Source: Rathayibacter oskolensis
GTDB taxonomy: Bacteria > Actinomycetota > Actinomycetes > Actinomycetales > Microbacteriaceae
Assembly: GCF_900177245.1 (NCBI RefSeq)
Contig: NZ_FXBM01000004.1
Coordinates: forward strand, 124,001 to 188,000
Length of the DNA: 64,000 bases
Direction of reading: 5' to 3'
This document shows, piece by piece, positions 24,101 to 32,038 of the stretch (positions are counted from its first letter, which is position 1; every line of letters starts with the position of its first letter). The notes under the pieces are model-generated. The model was not told the DNA's origin. It was given only the letters and a program-made list of their open reading frames with translations, and did not search any database. The translations under genes and the position numbers were made by a program.

Positions 24101-25514
24101 CGAGGTGCGGGTCGCGGACGCCGAGCGTGCCGGCGAGGTTGGCGAGCACGGCCTTGTCGCCGTTGAGCTTCGACCAGTGCAGGCCGTCGGTGCTCGAGCC
24201 GAAGTAGATCTTCTCGTAGTCGGTCGCGGCGAAGTGGGTCCAGAGGTAGCCGGCGTCGTAGTCGGTGTCGAGGCCGGCGGGAGCGGCGGTGACGGTGACG
24301 GGGAGCTGCCGGGTCGCGGTGGTGCCGGCGACCGTCGCGGTGAGGGTGACGGGGGTGCTCGCGGCCGGGCGCTCGACCACTCCGGTGGCGCTGAGCACGG
24401 CGGTGTTCGACGACGACCAGGCGACGTCGTAGGCGCCGGCCTTCGCGGGCAGCGTGACGTTGCCGCGGACGTCGCCCGCGTTGACGATGCTCAGCGCGTC
24501 GAGCGCCGCCTGGGCGTCGGCGTTCACGTCCTGCGCGGGGACGTTCGCGGTGAAGGTGCGGGTCTGCGAGGCGGTGCCGCGGGTCGTGGTCGCGGTGAGG
24601 GTGACGGTGGCGACTCCGCTCGCGGGCCGGGTGACGACTCCGGTGGTCGAGACGACGGCCGGGTCACTCGAGGCCCACGCGATCGCGGAGCCGTTGGGCC
24701 CCGACGTCGGCAGGGCGAGGTTCGCGGTGACCGACGAGAGGTCGCCCAGGTCGAGAGCGGCGGTGTCGCGCGCGACCCTCGTGGTGTCGGTGGCCTGCAG
24801 CCCCGCGACATCGGCGGCGGTGAGTGCGCTGCTGTAGATGCGGAAGTCGCGGACCGAGCCCGAGAGGGTCTTGTCGGCGGTGTAGACCGAGCGCCCGATG
24901 GCGTTCGCGGTCGTCTTCCCGCCGCCGATGGCGCCCGGGGTGGTGGTGACTCCGGTCTGCTGCGCGACCTGGGTGCCGTCGAGGTAGAGGCGCGCCGTGT
25001 CGGAGGCGTCGTCGAGCGTGTAGGTGAGCGTCTTCCAGACGCCGCGCGCGAGGTTCGCGCCCGAGTTCACGGTCTGCTCGGTCGTCCAGTTGCCGGTCGC
25101 GATCGAGGCCTTGTAGCTGTTGCCCGTGGTGTACAGGTAGCCGTTGCCGGCGCCCGAGGTCGTGTTGCCGAGCCCCCAGATGAAGTAGGGCGTGCCCTGC
25201 GAGCTGTTCACCAGGACCTCGGCGCTGACCGTGATCGAGGTGAGCCCCGCGAGCACGTCGTCGGGGAGCTTCACGTGGTCGTCGACGCCGTCGAGCTTCA
25301 CGCCCGAGGTGCCGGAGGCGACGGCGCCGCCCGAGAGCGCGCCGTTGCGTCCCCTGCCCGAGCTGTCGACGGCGACCGTGCCGCTCGTCTCGTCGAGGGC
25401 GTAGCGGAGGATCAGATCGTCGGCCGGCGCCCCGGCGGCGGACTGCGCCGTGAGGAGGGGGACCGCGAGCGCGAGTGTCGTCGCGAGGACGAGCGGTCGC
25501 AGGAAGGGCTTCAT
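21198..25514 (-). CDS. Giant secreted multidomain enzyme with two GH43 catalytic domains
   Basis: This 1438-residue exported protein probably cuts arabinan or arabinoxylan side chains. Order by rough residue: signal peptide 1-29; LamG 33-238; Ig-like repeats 240-410; first GH43 domain 418-725 (GVRDPHLVR, IDTTIAKEGG, HIEGLTVYQL carry the acidic residues); second LamG 743-941; linker; second GH43 domain 1036-1323 (PGLYADPNIAVF base, AIDPAAFTD, FREGAFVNYRQG acid); Ig-like C-terminal module 1325-1438 ending PYSAASCG. The two LamG domains are clearly related. Start ATG 25514 has AGGAG 10 bases upstream. GTTCACGGTAAC and GTTGACGTCAAC operators lie upstream, suggesting LacI control shared with ytfQ. 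Confidence 0.92.
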   Translation of the reverse strand: MKPFLRPLVLATTLALAVPLLTAQSAAGAPADDLILRYALDETSGTVAVDSSGRGRNGALSGGAVASGTSGVKLDGVDDHVKLPDDVLAGLTSITVSAEVLVNSSQGTPYFIWGLGNTTSGAGNGYLYTTGNSYKASIATGNWTTEQTVNSGANLARGVWKTLTYTLDDASDTARLYLDGTQVAQQTGVTTTPGAIGGGKTTANAIGRSVYTADKTLSGSVRDFRIYSSALTAADVAGLQATDTTRVARDTAALDLGDLSSVTANLALPTSGPNGSAIAWASSDPAVVSTTGVVTRPASGVATVTLTATTTRGTASQTRTFTANVPAQDVNADAQAALDALSIVNAGDVRGNVTLPAKAGAYDVAWSSSNTAVLSATGVVERPAASTPVTLTATVAGTTATRQLPVTVTAAPAGLDTDYDAGYLWTHFAATDYEKIYFGSSTDGLHWSKLNGDKAVLANLAGTLGVRDPHLVRSPEGDEYWILGTDLHAEGTAGGGSWDQVNASQKLVVWRSTDLVTWSDQSLVFAGSANAGNVWAPEAMWDETTGQYYVYWSGRDKTQVGTDDWALRVSVSTTRDFVTFSTPTVWLDENSPTNNADGPNIIDTTIAKEGGVYYRFSTSDWRTVVDTAPSLAGPWKRVIARGEDTAHGLSDHIEGLTVYQLPDGRWVVMGDSGGYSAYVTDSLASLQFTALTTGATGASTYSFSAPFRHGSVLRLSSAEEARITAAYGTSTGPTPKPVNAAGEILRYSFDGGSGTTVQDVTGHGLNGTIVSGGTWQSGSVRLDGTDDYIDLPDNLLTGVTDITVQADVWIDSAQGGAYFIYGLGNTTAGAGDGYLFTSGNNYRTSLATGNWTTEQTVSSGSALPRGRWAHLTYTLAGTTATIYLDGVRVGTGTVTADPKDIGGGTTTANSIGRSNYDADNRFRGQIREFAIYNRALSSAEVLASSGNTTVLADATLTGDVLKTAPIADQANRVVTFPVKPGTDRTRLTATYSTAAGVTASPASGTVRDLSTPQTVVLTPADGGASTTWTLKAVEMKSPVIPGLYADPNIAVFGDTYYVYATTDGTPGWGGKDFFVWSSKNLVDWTRSATAILTLDGANGDVPWATGNAWAPTIIEKGGKYYFYFSGHNAAQGRKTIGVAVADSPMGPFTAQPTAMITNGESVNSGQAIDPAAFTDPATGTSYLFWGNGSPVYAELSDDMLSVKPGTIKRISGLTDFREGAFVNYRQGLYHLTYSIDDTGSENYRVGYATSTSIDGPWTYRGVILEKDASLGILATGHSSIITVPGTDDWYIAYHRFAIPGGNGTNRETTIDRVAFDPATGLMQKVTPTLESVAPQTVPTAAPAITVTASASTRCIAGKVVLSVLVTNPNAFPAKVVITSAYGTKTIAEVGAGKTATHAFTTRAASIPAAQATATATAFVAGKPATATATAPYSAASCG

Positions 25515-25574
25515 CGCACTTGCTCCTAGTTCGGCACCATTGCTGAGGGGGAGGGGCCGACAACGGCCAGCGAT

Positions 25575-25603
25575 GTTCACGGTAACACGATGTTGACGTC
25601 AAC
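25575..25603. promoter_or_regulatory. LacI-type operators upstream of the double-GH43 gene
   Basis: GTTCACGGTAAC (25575-25586) is the exact reverse complement of the ytfQ site at 30657-30668. GTTGACGTCAAC (25592-25603) is a perfect 12-base palindrome 17 bases on. Both lie 61-89 bases before the start codon. Confidence 0.72.
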
Positions 25604-25660
25604 GCGATGCCGAATCCGGCCGCTTCGGGCCCGGATCGATCCTGGTCGGTGGGACGACAG

Positions 25661-25692
25661 TGCCCCCTCGCCGAAGGAGCGGCGAGGGGGCA
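25661..25692. terminator. Terminator hairpin of ytfQRT-yjfF operon
   Basis: TGCCCCCTCGCC (25661-25672) and GGCGAGGGGGCA (25681-25692) form a perfect 12-base stem with an 8-base loop, 22 bases after the yjfF stop on the minus strand. Confidence 0.8.
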
Positions 25693-25714
25693 GCGGACGT
25701 GACGCGGACGCCCG

Positions 25715-26752
25715 TCAGGTCTTGTTGCGGGCCATCACCGCGCGCTGCAGCAGCACGAAGACCAGGAGGATGCCGCCGGTGATGATGGTGGTCGCCTCGG
25801 GAGGGATGCCGCCGTCACGGGTGATCAGCACGTTCATCAGGCCGAGCACCAGCGCGCCGATCACCGAGCCGAGCACGAAGCCGACGCCGCCGGTGAGCAG
25901 CGTGCCTCCGATGACGGTCGCGGCGATGGCGTCGAGCTCCCAGCCGGTGCCCGTGATGTTCTGAGCGCTGCCGAGGCGGGCCGTGTAGACGACGCCGGCG
26001 AGGCCCGCGAGGGTGCCGCTGATCACGTAGATGAGCAGCTTGGTCCGCACGACCGGGAGCCCCATCAGGGCCGCCGACGACTCGGAGCCGCCCATCGCGT
26101 AGACCGTGCGCCCGAGTCGCGTGCGGTGCAGCACGAAGAACGCCGCCGCGACGACGACCACGGCGATGATCACTCCGGGGCTGATCACGAAGTCGTTGAC
26201 CTTCGGGCCGTCGATCAGCTTGATCGGGCTGGCCAGGCCGAGCACGGCCGAGTCCTCCGGCAGCCGCTCGGGCACGGTGCTCAACATCGACGCGAGTCCG
26301 CGGGCGAGGAACATCATCGCGAGCGTCGCGATGAACGGCTGGACGTTGAAGTACTGGATCAGCACCCCCGAGACGAGGCCGAAGGCGGATCCGATCAGCA
26401 CCATCAGGAGCATCACGAGCCATGGGTTCCAGCCGGCGTTGATGAGCAGCACGCCGCTCACGCTGCTGAAGGCGATCACCGCGCCGACCGAGAGGTCGAT
26501 GCCGCCGGTCAGGATCACGAACGTCAGACCCACGGCGAGGATGATCAGGTGCGCGTTGTTGATCAGCAGGTTCGACAGCGTGCTCGCCTGCAGGATGCGG
26601 CCGTAGGCGACCTCTCCGTAGACGATCATCGCCAGGAAGATGATCAGGGCGGCGAGGGTCGGCAGCTTGTCGAGGTGCTGGCTGAGCCAGGATCGCGCGG
26701 AGGAGCGGCTCGAGCTCGCCGGAGGGGCGGGGCGGGTCAGCACGGTGCTCAT
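25715..26752 (-). CDS. yjfF: Sugar ABC transporter permease (YjfF-like)
   Basis: This 345-residue RbsC/AraH-type membrane permease is the second permease of a YtfQRT-YjfF system (galactofuranose in Escherichia coli). Many hydrophobic helices, with the family stretches LAVGLTFVILTGGIDLSVGAVIAFSSV near residue 73, VQPFIATLAMMFLARGLA and GTLLTGGVGFVLGSVIGALVLG. The ATG overlaps the ytfT stop by 4 bases. It ends the operon and is followed by a strong hairpin. Given the surrounding arabinan- and galactan-degrading genes, a furanose sugar such as arabinofuranose or galactofuranose is likely (inference). Confidence 0.9.
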   Translation of the reverse strand: MSTVLTRPAPPASSSRSSARSWLSQHLDKLPTLAALIIFLAMIVYGEVAYGRILQASTLSNLLINNAHLIILAVGLTFVILTGGIDLSVGAVIAFSSVSGVLLINAGWNPWLVMLLMVLIGSAFGLVSGVLIQYFNVQPFIATLAMMFLARGLASMLSTVPERLPEDSAVLGLASPIKLIDGPKVNDFVISPGVIIAVVVVAAAFFVLHRTRLGRTVYAMGGSESSAALMGLPVVRTKLLIYVISGTLAGLAGVVYTARLGSAQNITGTGWELDAIAATVIGGTLLTGGVGFVLGSVIGALVLGLMNVLITRDGGIPPEATTIITGGILLVFVLLQRAVMARNKT

Positions 26753-27825
26753 GCGGGGATCGCCTCTTTCTGCGGGACGCTGCGGCGCGCCTCGCGACGT
26801 TGCTTGAACGCGGAGCGGACCCGCTCCGACTGCAGGAGGCAGAGCGCGACGATCACGATCGCCTTGAACGCCGGGGTGGCCGACGACGAGACGCCGAGGA
26901 AGACGACCGTCTTGTCGAGGGTCGCGATCAGGATCGCTCCGACCGCGGCGCCCGTGATGTTGAACTTGCCGCCCGCGAGGGAGGTGCCGCCGACGACGAC
27001 CGCGAGGATAGCGTCGAGCTCGAGCTGGTAGCCGGTGCGCGAGACGTCGACGGTCATCACGCTCGCGGTGGCGAACACTCCCGCGACGCCGGCGAGGAGG
27101 CCGCTGCCGATGTAGGCGGTCATCAGGAGGCCGCGGCGGTTGATCCCCGCGAGTCGGGCCGCCTTCGGGTCCATGCCGATGGCCTCGATCATCAGGCCGA
27201 GCGCGGTGCGGCGGACCAGCACGCCCACGACGACGACGATCGCGATGGCGAGGAGGAAGACCACGGGGAGTCCGAAGACGTAGCCGTTCGCGATCCAGCG
27301 GAACGGCTCGTTCGTCGCGGCCGTGTTCTGGCCGCCCGTGATCACCTTCGCGAGACCGCGGCCGGCGAGCATCACGACGAGCGTGCTGATGAAGGGCTGC
27401 AGCCCGACCACCGAGACCAGGATGCCGTTCACCGCGCCGAGGACTCCGGCGACCAGCAGCGCGACTCCGAAGGCCGCGGCGGCGGCGCCGAGCGAGTCGG
27501 GAGCGCCGTAGGCGTTCAGGAACTCCATCGACACGGCTCCGGCGACGACCATGATCGAGCCGACCGAGAGGTCGATGCCCCCGGTCGCGACCACCAGGCA
27601 CATGCCGACGGCGATCATCAGGATCGGGGCGGCGGCCCGCGCGATGTCGATCACGTTGCCGACGAGGTAGCCCGTCGTCGGGCTGACGGTGACCGCGAGG
27701 TAGCTCGGGTCCTTGACGACGTTGACGAGGAGGAGCAGCACGATGGCGACCGCTCCCCAGAAGTACTGACGACGGATGAGCCCGGAGAGGACGGATCCCC
27801 GTGCGGGTCGGGTGTCGCTGCTCAT
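26749..27825 (-). CDS. ytfT: Sugar ABC transporter permease (YtfT-like)
   Basis: This 358-residue RbsC-type permease is the partner of YjfF. Signatures: LMIAVGMCLVVATGGIDLSVGSIMVVAGAV near residue 70 and VVGGTSLAGGKFNITGAAVGAILI near residue 290. It overlaps ytfR at the start and yjfF at the end, each by 4 bases (ATGA), showing translational coupling. The C-terminal tail is basic and cytoplasmic. Together with YjfF it forms a heterodimeric channel energised by YtfR. Confidence 0.9.
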   Translation of the reverse strand: MSSDTRPARGSVLSGLIRRQYFWGAVAIVLLLLVNVVKDPSYLAVTVSPTTGYLVGNVIDIARAAAPILMIAVGMCLVVATGGIDLSVGSIMVVAGAVSMEFLNAYGAPDSLGAAAAAFGVALLVAGVLGAVNGILVSVVGLQPFISTLVVMLAGRGLAKVITGGQNTAATNEPFRWIANGYVFGLPVVFLLAIAIVVVVGVLVRRTALGLMIEAIGMDPKAARLAGINRRGLLMTAYIGSGLLAGVAGVFATASVMTVDVSRTGYQLELDAILAVVVGGTSLAGGKFNITGAAVGAILIATLDKTVVFLGVSSSATPAFKAIVIVALCLLQSERVRSAFKQRREARRSVPQKEAIPA

Positions 27826-29396
27826 GATGCGGCCTCCTGCGTGGCGCCTTCGAGAACGACGACGTCCTCGTCGACGACTCCCTCTGCGGCGATGGTAGTG
27901 ACGATCGACTCCGCTGTGACAGCCGGTCCGTTCAGGATCTCCGCGATCATGCGGTGGTCCTTCAGCACGATGATGCGGTCGCTGAGTCGGACGACCTCGT
28001 CGAGCTCGGACGAGATGAACACCACGGCGACGCCCTCGCCCGCGAGAGCGACGACCTTCTCCTGGATCTCGGCCTTCGCTCCGACGTCGATGCCGCGGGT
28101 GGGCTCGTCGAGGATGAGGATCTCGGGAGCGGTGGCCAGCCAGCGTCCGAGGAGGACCTTCTGCTGGTTGCCTCCGGAGAGCTTGCTGATCGGCCGGTCG
28201 GGATCGGCCGGGCGCACATTGAGCTCGACGAGGTACTTGCCGACGATCTCGTCCTTCTCCTTCTTCGAGAGAGGGCGTGCCCAGCCGCGCTTGGCCTGCA
28301 CCGCGAGGATGAGGTTCTCGCGCACCGAGAGGTCGCGGATGATGCCCTCGTCGCGGCGGTTCTCGCTCGAGAAGGCGATCTTGTTCGCGAGCCCGGCGGT
28401 GGGCGTGGGGATGTCGACCTTCTTGCCGTGCAGCGTGATCTCGCCGGTGTCGGGCTTGTCGACTCCGTAGACCAGGCGCGCCAGCTCGGTCCGGCCGGAG
28501 CCGAGGAGCCCGGCCAGGCCGACGACCTCGCCGCGGTGGAGGGTGAGGTCGACCGCCTCGATCGAGCCCTTCTTGCTCAGGCCCTTCGCCGAGTAGAGCG
28601 GCTCCTCGCGGTAGAGGTGGTCGCGGCTCTCGCGCTCCGAGTCGAGGGAGCGGAGCGCGGCGATGTCCTTGCCGATCATCTTCGAGATGAGCGAGGTGCG
28701 GTCGAGCTCCGGAGTCAGGTACTCGCCCACGTAGGCGCCGTTGCGGAGCACGGTGAGACGGTCGCTGATCGCGTAGACCTGATCGAGGAAGTGCGACACG
28801 AACAGGATCGCGACGCCCTCGTCGCGCAGACGGCGGATGACGACGAAGAGGTTCTCGACCTCGTTCGCGTCGAGGCTCGACGTCGGCTCGTCGAGGATGA
28901 GCACGCGCGAGTCGCTCACCGTGGAGCGGCTGATCGCGACCAGCTGCTGCATCGCGATCGAGAGCGAGGCGAGCGGGCGGCGCGGGTCGAGGTGGCCGAG
29001 GCCGAGCTTCTCGAGGGCCTTCTTCGCGGCCTGGTGGGTCGCGCGCCAGTTGATGCCGAAGGGGCCCCGCACCTCGTAGCCCAGCATGACGTTCTCGCCG
29101 ATGCTGAGGTTGGTGCAGAGGTTCACCTCCTGGTAGACGGTGGAGATCCCCGCGGCCTGGGCGTCGGCGGTGCCGTTGAGGCGACGCGTCGCCCCGCCGA
29201 CGACGATGTCGCCGCTGTCGATCTTGTAGACGCCCGTGAGCGCCTTGATGAGCGTCGACTTGCCGGCGCCGTTCTCACCCATCAGGGTGTGGACCTCGCC
29301 CGGGAACAGGCGGAAGTCGACTCCGTCGAGTGCTTTCACGCCGGGGAAGCTGATCGAGATGTTCTTCATCTCGACGATCGGAGGCGAACCTGTCAT
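27822..29396 (-). CDS. ytfR: Sugar ABC transporter ATP-binding protein (YtfR-like)
   Basis: This 524-residue protein has two fused nucleotide-binding domains. Domain 1 has Walker A GENGAGKST near residue 38 and Walker B LILDEPTSSLD near residue 165. Domain 2 has the degenerate Walker A GLLGSGRTEL, signature LSGGNQQKV and Walker B LILDEPTRGIDVG, as is normal for carbohydrate-uptake-2 ATPases. The chosen ATG 29396 removes a 10-residue GTG-started extension; GGAAC lies upstream. A paralogue without its own permeases is encoded at 43700-45268. Confidence 0.93.
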   Translation of the reverse strand: MTGSPPIVEMKNISISFPGVKALDGVDFRLFPGEVHTLMGENGAGKSTLIKALTGVYKIDSGDIVVGGATRRLNGTADAQAAGISTVYQEVNLCTNLSIGENVMLGYEVRGPFGINWRATHQAAKKALEKLGLGHLDPRRPLASLSIAMQQLVAISRSTVSDSRVLILDEPTSSLDANEVENLFVVIRRLRDEGVAILFVSHFLDQVYAISDRLTVLRNGAYVGEYLTPELDRTSLISKMIGKDIAALRSLDSERESRDHLYREEPLYSAKGLSKKGSIEAVDLTLHRGEVVGLAGLLGSGRTELARLVYGVDKPDTGEITLHGKKVDIPTPTAGLANKIAFSSENRRDEGIIRDLSVRENLILAVQAKRGWARPLSKKEKDEIVGKYLVELNVRPADPDRPISKLSGGNQQKVLLGRWLATAPEILILDEPTRGIDVGAKAEIQEKVVALAGEGVAVVFISSELDEVVRLSDRIIVLKDHRMIAEILNGPAVTAESIVTTIAAEGVVDEDVVVLEGATQEAAS

Positions 29397-29442
29397 GCCG
29401 CGTCGTTCCGTTCTCGAGCCCGGCACGAGGTGCGCCGGGGGA

Positions 29443-29479
29443 GGAGCGACCGGGGACCTCGAGGGCCCCCGGTCGCTCC
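29443..29479. terminator. Intra-operon hairpin between ytfQ and ytfR
   Basis: GGAGCGACCGGGG (29443-29455) pairs perfectly with CCCCGGTCGCTCC (29467-29479) around an 11-base loop, directly after the ytfQ stop. No T-run follows. As after dctP, it probably lowers read-through or protects the binding-protein message. Confidence 0.75.
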
Positions 29480-29499
29480 CGGTGGAGTGGTGCTGAGGA

Positions 29500-30501
29500 C
29501 TAGAACTTGCGGTCGGGCAGCGCGGTCGAGGCGGCCTCGGGCGAGTCGAAGGTCTCGCTCGGGACGACGATCGAGGACTCGACCGTCTCTCCGGCGAGGG
29601 TCTTCTCGACGGCGTCGAGGGCGGTCTCGCCGAACAGCGGGTTGTACTCGGCGACGAAGCTGAGCTTGCCGTCGGCGAGGGCCTGCAGGGCGTTCTTGGT
29701 GCCGTCGATCGTCGCGATCTTGACGTCGACGCCCGGGGTGAGCCCGGCCTCCTCGACGGCCTGGACGGCGCCGAGACCCATCTCGTCGTTCTGCGCGAAG
29801 ACCATCTGCACGTCGTTGTTGTTCGACTTCAGGACGGTCTCGAAGACGCTCTTCGCCTCTTCGGTCGACCAGTTGGCGGTCTGGGCGCCGACCTTGGTGA
29901 AGGCGGAGTCGGCGCCGATGACCTCGTCCCAGCCCTCGTTGCGCTCGTTGACGACCGAGACACCGGCGGGGCCCTCGAGCGTGAAGTACTTGGCGCCGTC
30001 GGGGAAGGCGGTCTTGGCCCAGTCGGCGACCGAGGTGCTGACCTGGATGTTGTCGGGCGCGATGCGCGTGACGTAGAGGTCGGTGCTGTCCGGCTCGATG
30101 CCGCGGTCGATCAGGATGACCGGGATCTCGGCCTCCTGGGCGCGCTCGAGCGAGTCCTCCCAGCCGGAGCCCTCCGTGGCCGAGAGCAGGATCACGTCGA
30201 CGCCCTCGTCCACGAAGGAGGTGAAGGAGTCGATCTGCGACTTCTGGTCTCCGTTGGTGGCGGGTGCGTACTTGAGGTCGTAGCCGGCCTCCTCGGTGAA
30301 GGTCTCCTCGATGTTGGTCTCGTTCGCCTGGCGCCAGGCGCCCTCGGGGCCGACGGCGACGAAGCCGACGGTGGTCAGGTCGCCGCCCGAGCCGGAGCCC
30401 GCGTCGGAGTCGGAGCCGCCCGAGCATCCGGCGAGCCCGAACGCGAGAGCGCCGACTGCTGCGAATCCGACGATCTGGCCGAAACGTCTCTTGTTGAACA
30501 T
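29500..30501 (-). CDS. ytfQ: Sugar ABC transporter substrate-binding lipoprotein (YtfQ-like)
   Basis: This 333-residue periplasmic-binding-protein type 1 lipoprotein captures the sugar for YtfRT-YjfF. Lipobox LAGC near residue 24. Family stretches: TTVGFVAVGPEGAWRQANET near residue 43, ILLSATEGSGWEDSL, PVILIDRGIEPDSTDLYVTRI and FAQNDEMGLGAVQAVEEAG. The ATG 30501 has GGAGGAGATCC immediately upstream, a very strong ribosome site. Operator GTTACCGTGAAC (30657-30668) lies about 160 bases upstream. Confidence 0.94.
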   Translation of the reverse strand: MFNKRRFGQIVGFAAVGALAFGLAGCSGGSDSDAGSGSGGDLTTVGFVAVGPEGAWRQANETNIEETFTEEAGYDLKYAPATNGDQKSQIDSFTSFVDEGVDVILLSATEGSGWEDSLERAQEAEIPVILIDRGIEPDSTDLYVTRIAPDNIQVSTSVADWAKTAFPDGAKYFTLEGPAGVSVVNERNEGWDEVIGADSAFTKVGAQTANWSTEEAKSVFETVLKSNNNDVQMVFAQNDEMGLGAVQAVEEAGLTPGVDVKIATIDGTKNALQALADGKLSFVAEYNPLFGETALDAVEKTLAGETVESSIVVPSETFDSPEAASTALPDRKF

Positions 30502-30822
30502 GGATCTCCTCCTTGAGATCACGGGCGCGCAGGAGCGCCCGTGCGGGTGCGGGCCCAGGGGCCCGGATGAGTGAACGCAGTGCAGGCCTGGCGGCCCGAG
30601 GTGCAGTGAGTGCAGGATGTGCAGTGGACGCCGACTGAGCGCGTCCTCAGCGGAATGTTACCGTGAACAATTCTTGTGACGCAACAGGTCCTGCCGCGTC
30701 CTCGGTAACGATTCGGCACGCACCTCCCGGACCCGCCTCCCGGGCCGCCGCCCCGAGCGGAGCCGCGGCTCCGCGGAGGTCGTAGGGTCGTGTCCAGCGC
30801 GGCCGAGGGGAGAGGGTGATCG
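30502..30822. promoter_or_regulatory. Divergent ytfQ/lacI regulatory region (321 bases)
   Basis: This gap holds the operator GTTACCGTGAAC (30657-30668) and a half-site GGTAAC (30704-30709). It also holds four GTGCAG hexamers at irregular spacing within 30577-30625 in the ytfQ leader. No gene was recognised in it. The operator is the same word, inverted, as upstream of the double-GH43 gene. Confidence 0.65.
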
Positions 30823-31851
30823 ATGGCACTGCCCGACACCTCCCGCAAGCGACGGCCCACCATCTACGACGTCGCCGATCGCGCCGGCGTCTCGCACCAG
30901 TCGGTGTCCCGCTACGTCAAGGGGACCACGATCAGGGAGGCGACCCGCGCGGCGATCGAGGCGGCCATCGAGGACCTCGGCTTCCGCCCGAACCAGACGG
31001 CCCGCGCCCTCGCCACGAACCGCTCCTACCGGCTCGGCGCCCTCGTCTACCAGCTGCACGAGCTCGGTCCGAACCGCATCGTCGCGGGAGCCGCGCGGGC
31101 GGCCCGCGAGGCGGGCTACCTCCTCGACATCATCAGCCTCGACCCCGAGGACGACGCCGAGATCGCCCACGCGATCGACCTCCTCGAAGACCAGCAGCTC
31201 GCCGGAGTCTTCGCGATGGCGCCCACGCGCCGCCTCCGCGAGGCGCTCGCCGGCCTCGAGCACCGCGTCCCCTTCCTCCCCGACACCGAGCCGCTCTACG
31301 ACGGCACCGCCGCGACCGAGAGCCTGAACACCCGGGGTGCGCGCCTCGCGATGGAGCACCTGCTGTCCCTCGGCCACGAGCGCATCCTGCACGTCTCGGG
31401 GCCGCGCGACTGGATCTCGGCGATCAACCGCGAGGCGGTGTACCGCGAGGCCCTCGCGTCAGCGGGTCACCCGGTGCCGCCGGTCGTGGAGGGCACCTGG
31501 ACGGCGGCCTCCGGGTACGAGGCGATCCGCGCACTGCCCGATCCGCTCGAGGCGACCGCGATCTTCGCCGCGAACGACCAGATGGCGATGGGCGTCTTCC
31601 GTGCGCTGTGGGAGCGGGGGGTCGCGGTGCCCGGTGCGGTCAGCGTCGTCGGCTTCGACGACGTCCCGGAGTCGGCGTTCACCGTCCCCCCGCTGACCAC
31701 GGTGCGGCTCGACTTCGCTGAGCGAGGCCGCTCGGCCGTGGAGCAGCTGATCGGGATGATCGAGGGTCGCGCCGATGCGCAGCACAGCCCGGCCGAACCC
31801 GACGAGGTCGCTCTCGTGGTCCGCGGGTCGACCGCCCCGGCGTCCTCATAG
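30823..31851 (+). CDS. LacI-family regulator (GTTACCG regulon candidate)
   Basis: This 342-residue repressor has helix-turn-helix RPTIYDVADRAGVSHQSVSR at about 12-31, hinge region, and sugar-sensing domain (GARLAMEHLLSLGHERILHVSG near residue 168, AIFAANDQMAMGVFRALWERG near 246). Sequence continues to the expected end VALVVRGSTAPAS. It lies divergent from ytfQ and ahead of the ABC-GH42 operon. GTTACCG-type palindromes flank it on both sides, so it is the best candidate to sense a galactose- or arabinose-derived sugar and control both units. Confidence 0.93.
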   Translation: MALPDTSRKRRPTIYDVADRAGVSHQSVSRYVKGTTIREATRAAIEAAIEDLGFRPNQTARALATNRSYRLGALVYQLHELGPNRIVAGAARAAREAGYLLDIISLDPEDDAEIAHAIDLLEDQQLAGVFAMAPTRRLREALAGLEHRVPFLPDTEPLYDGTAATESLNTRGARLAMEHLLSLGHERILHVSGPRDWISAINREAVYREALASAGHPVPPVVEGTWTAASGYEAIRALPDPLEATAIFAANDQMAMGVFRALWERGVAVPGAVSVVGFDDVPESAFTVPPLTTVRLDFAERGRSAVEQLIGMIEGRADAQHSPAEPDEVALVVRGSTAPASS

Positions 31852-31905
31852 CCGTCCCGGCGCGGTCTTGCGCTCACCGCCGCCTCCGCTTACAGTCGCA
31901 GTACG

Positions 31906-31953
31906 GTTACCGGTAACAGCAGCGGCTCCGAAGCACGGACTGTTACCGCTAAC
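31906..31953. promoter_or_regulatory. Twin LacI operators upstream of the ABC-GH42 operon
   Basis: GTTACCGGTAAC (31906-31917) is a perfect 12-base palindrome, and GTTACCGCTAAC (31942-31953) matches it at 11 of 12 positions. Their centres are 36 bases apart. They lie in the 187-base gap between lacI and the binding-protein gene, where no other signal was recognised. Confidence 0.8.
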
Positions 31954-32038
31954 CGCACGCTCACCGACGAGGCGACGCCCGTCGGTCACCCGCCGCCGGT
32001 CCCGATGAGGATCCGACGGCCGATCGAAAGCAGTGACC

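Noticed and set aside
27822-29426. GTG at 29426 as the ytfR start
   Set aside because: It adds ten unconserved residues and no better ribosome site than ATG 29396.
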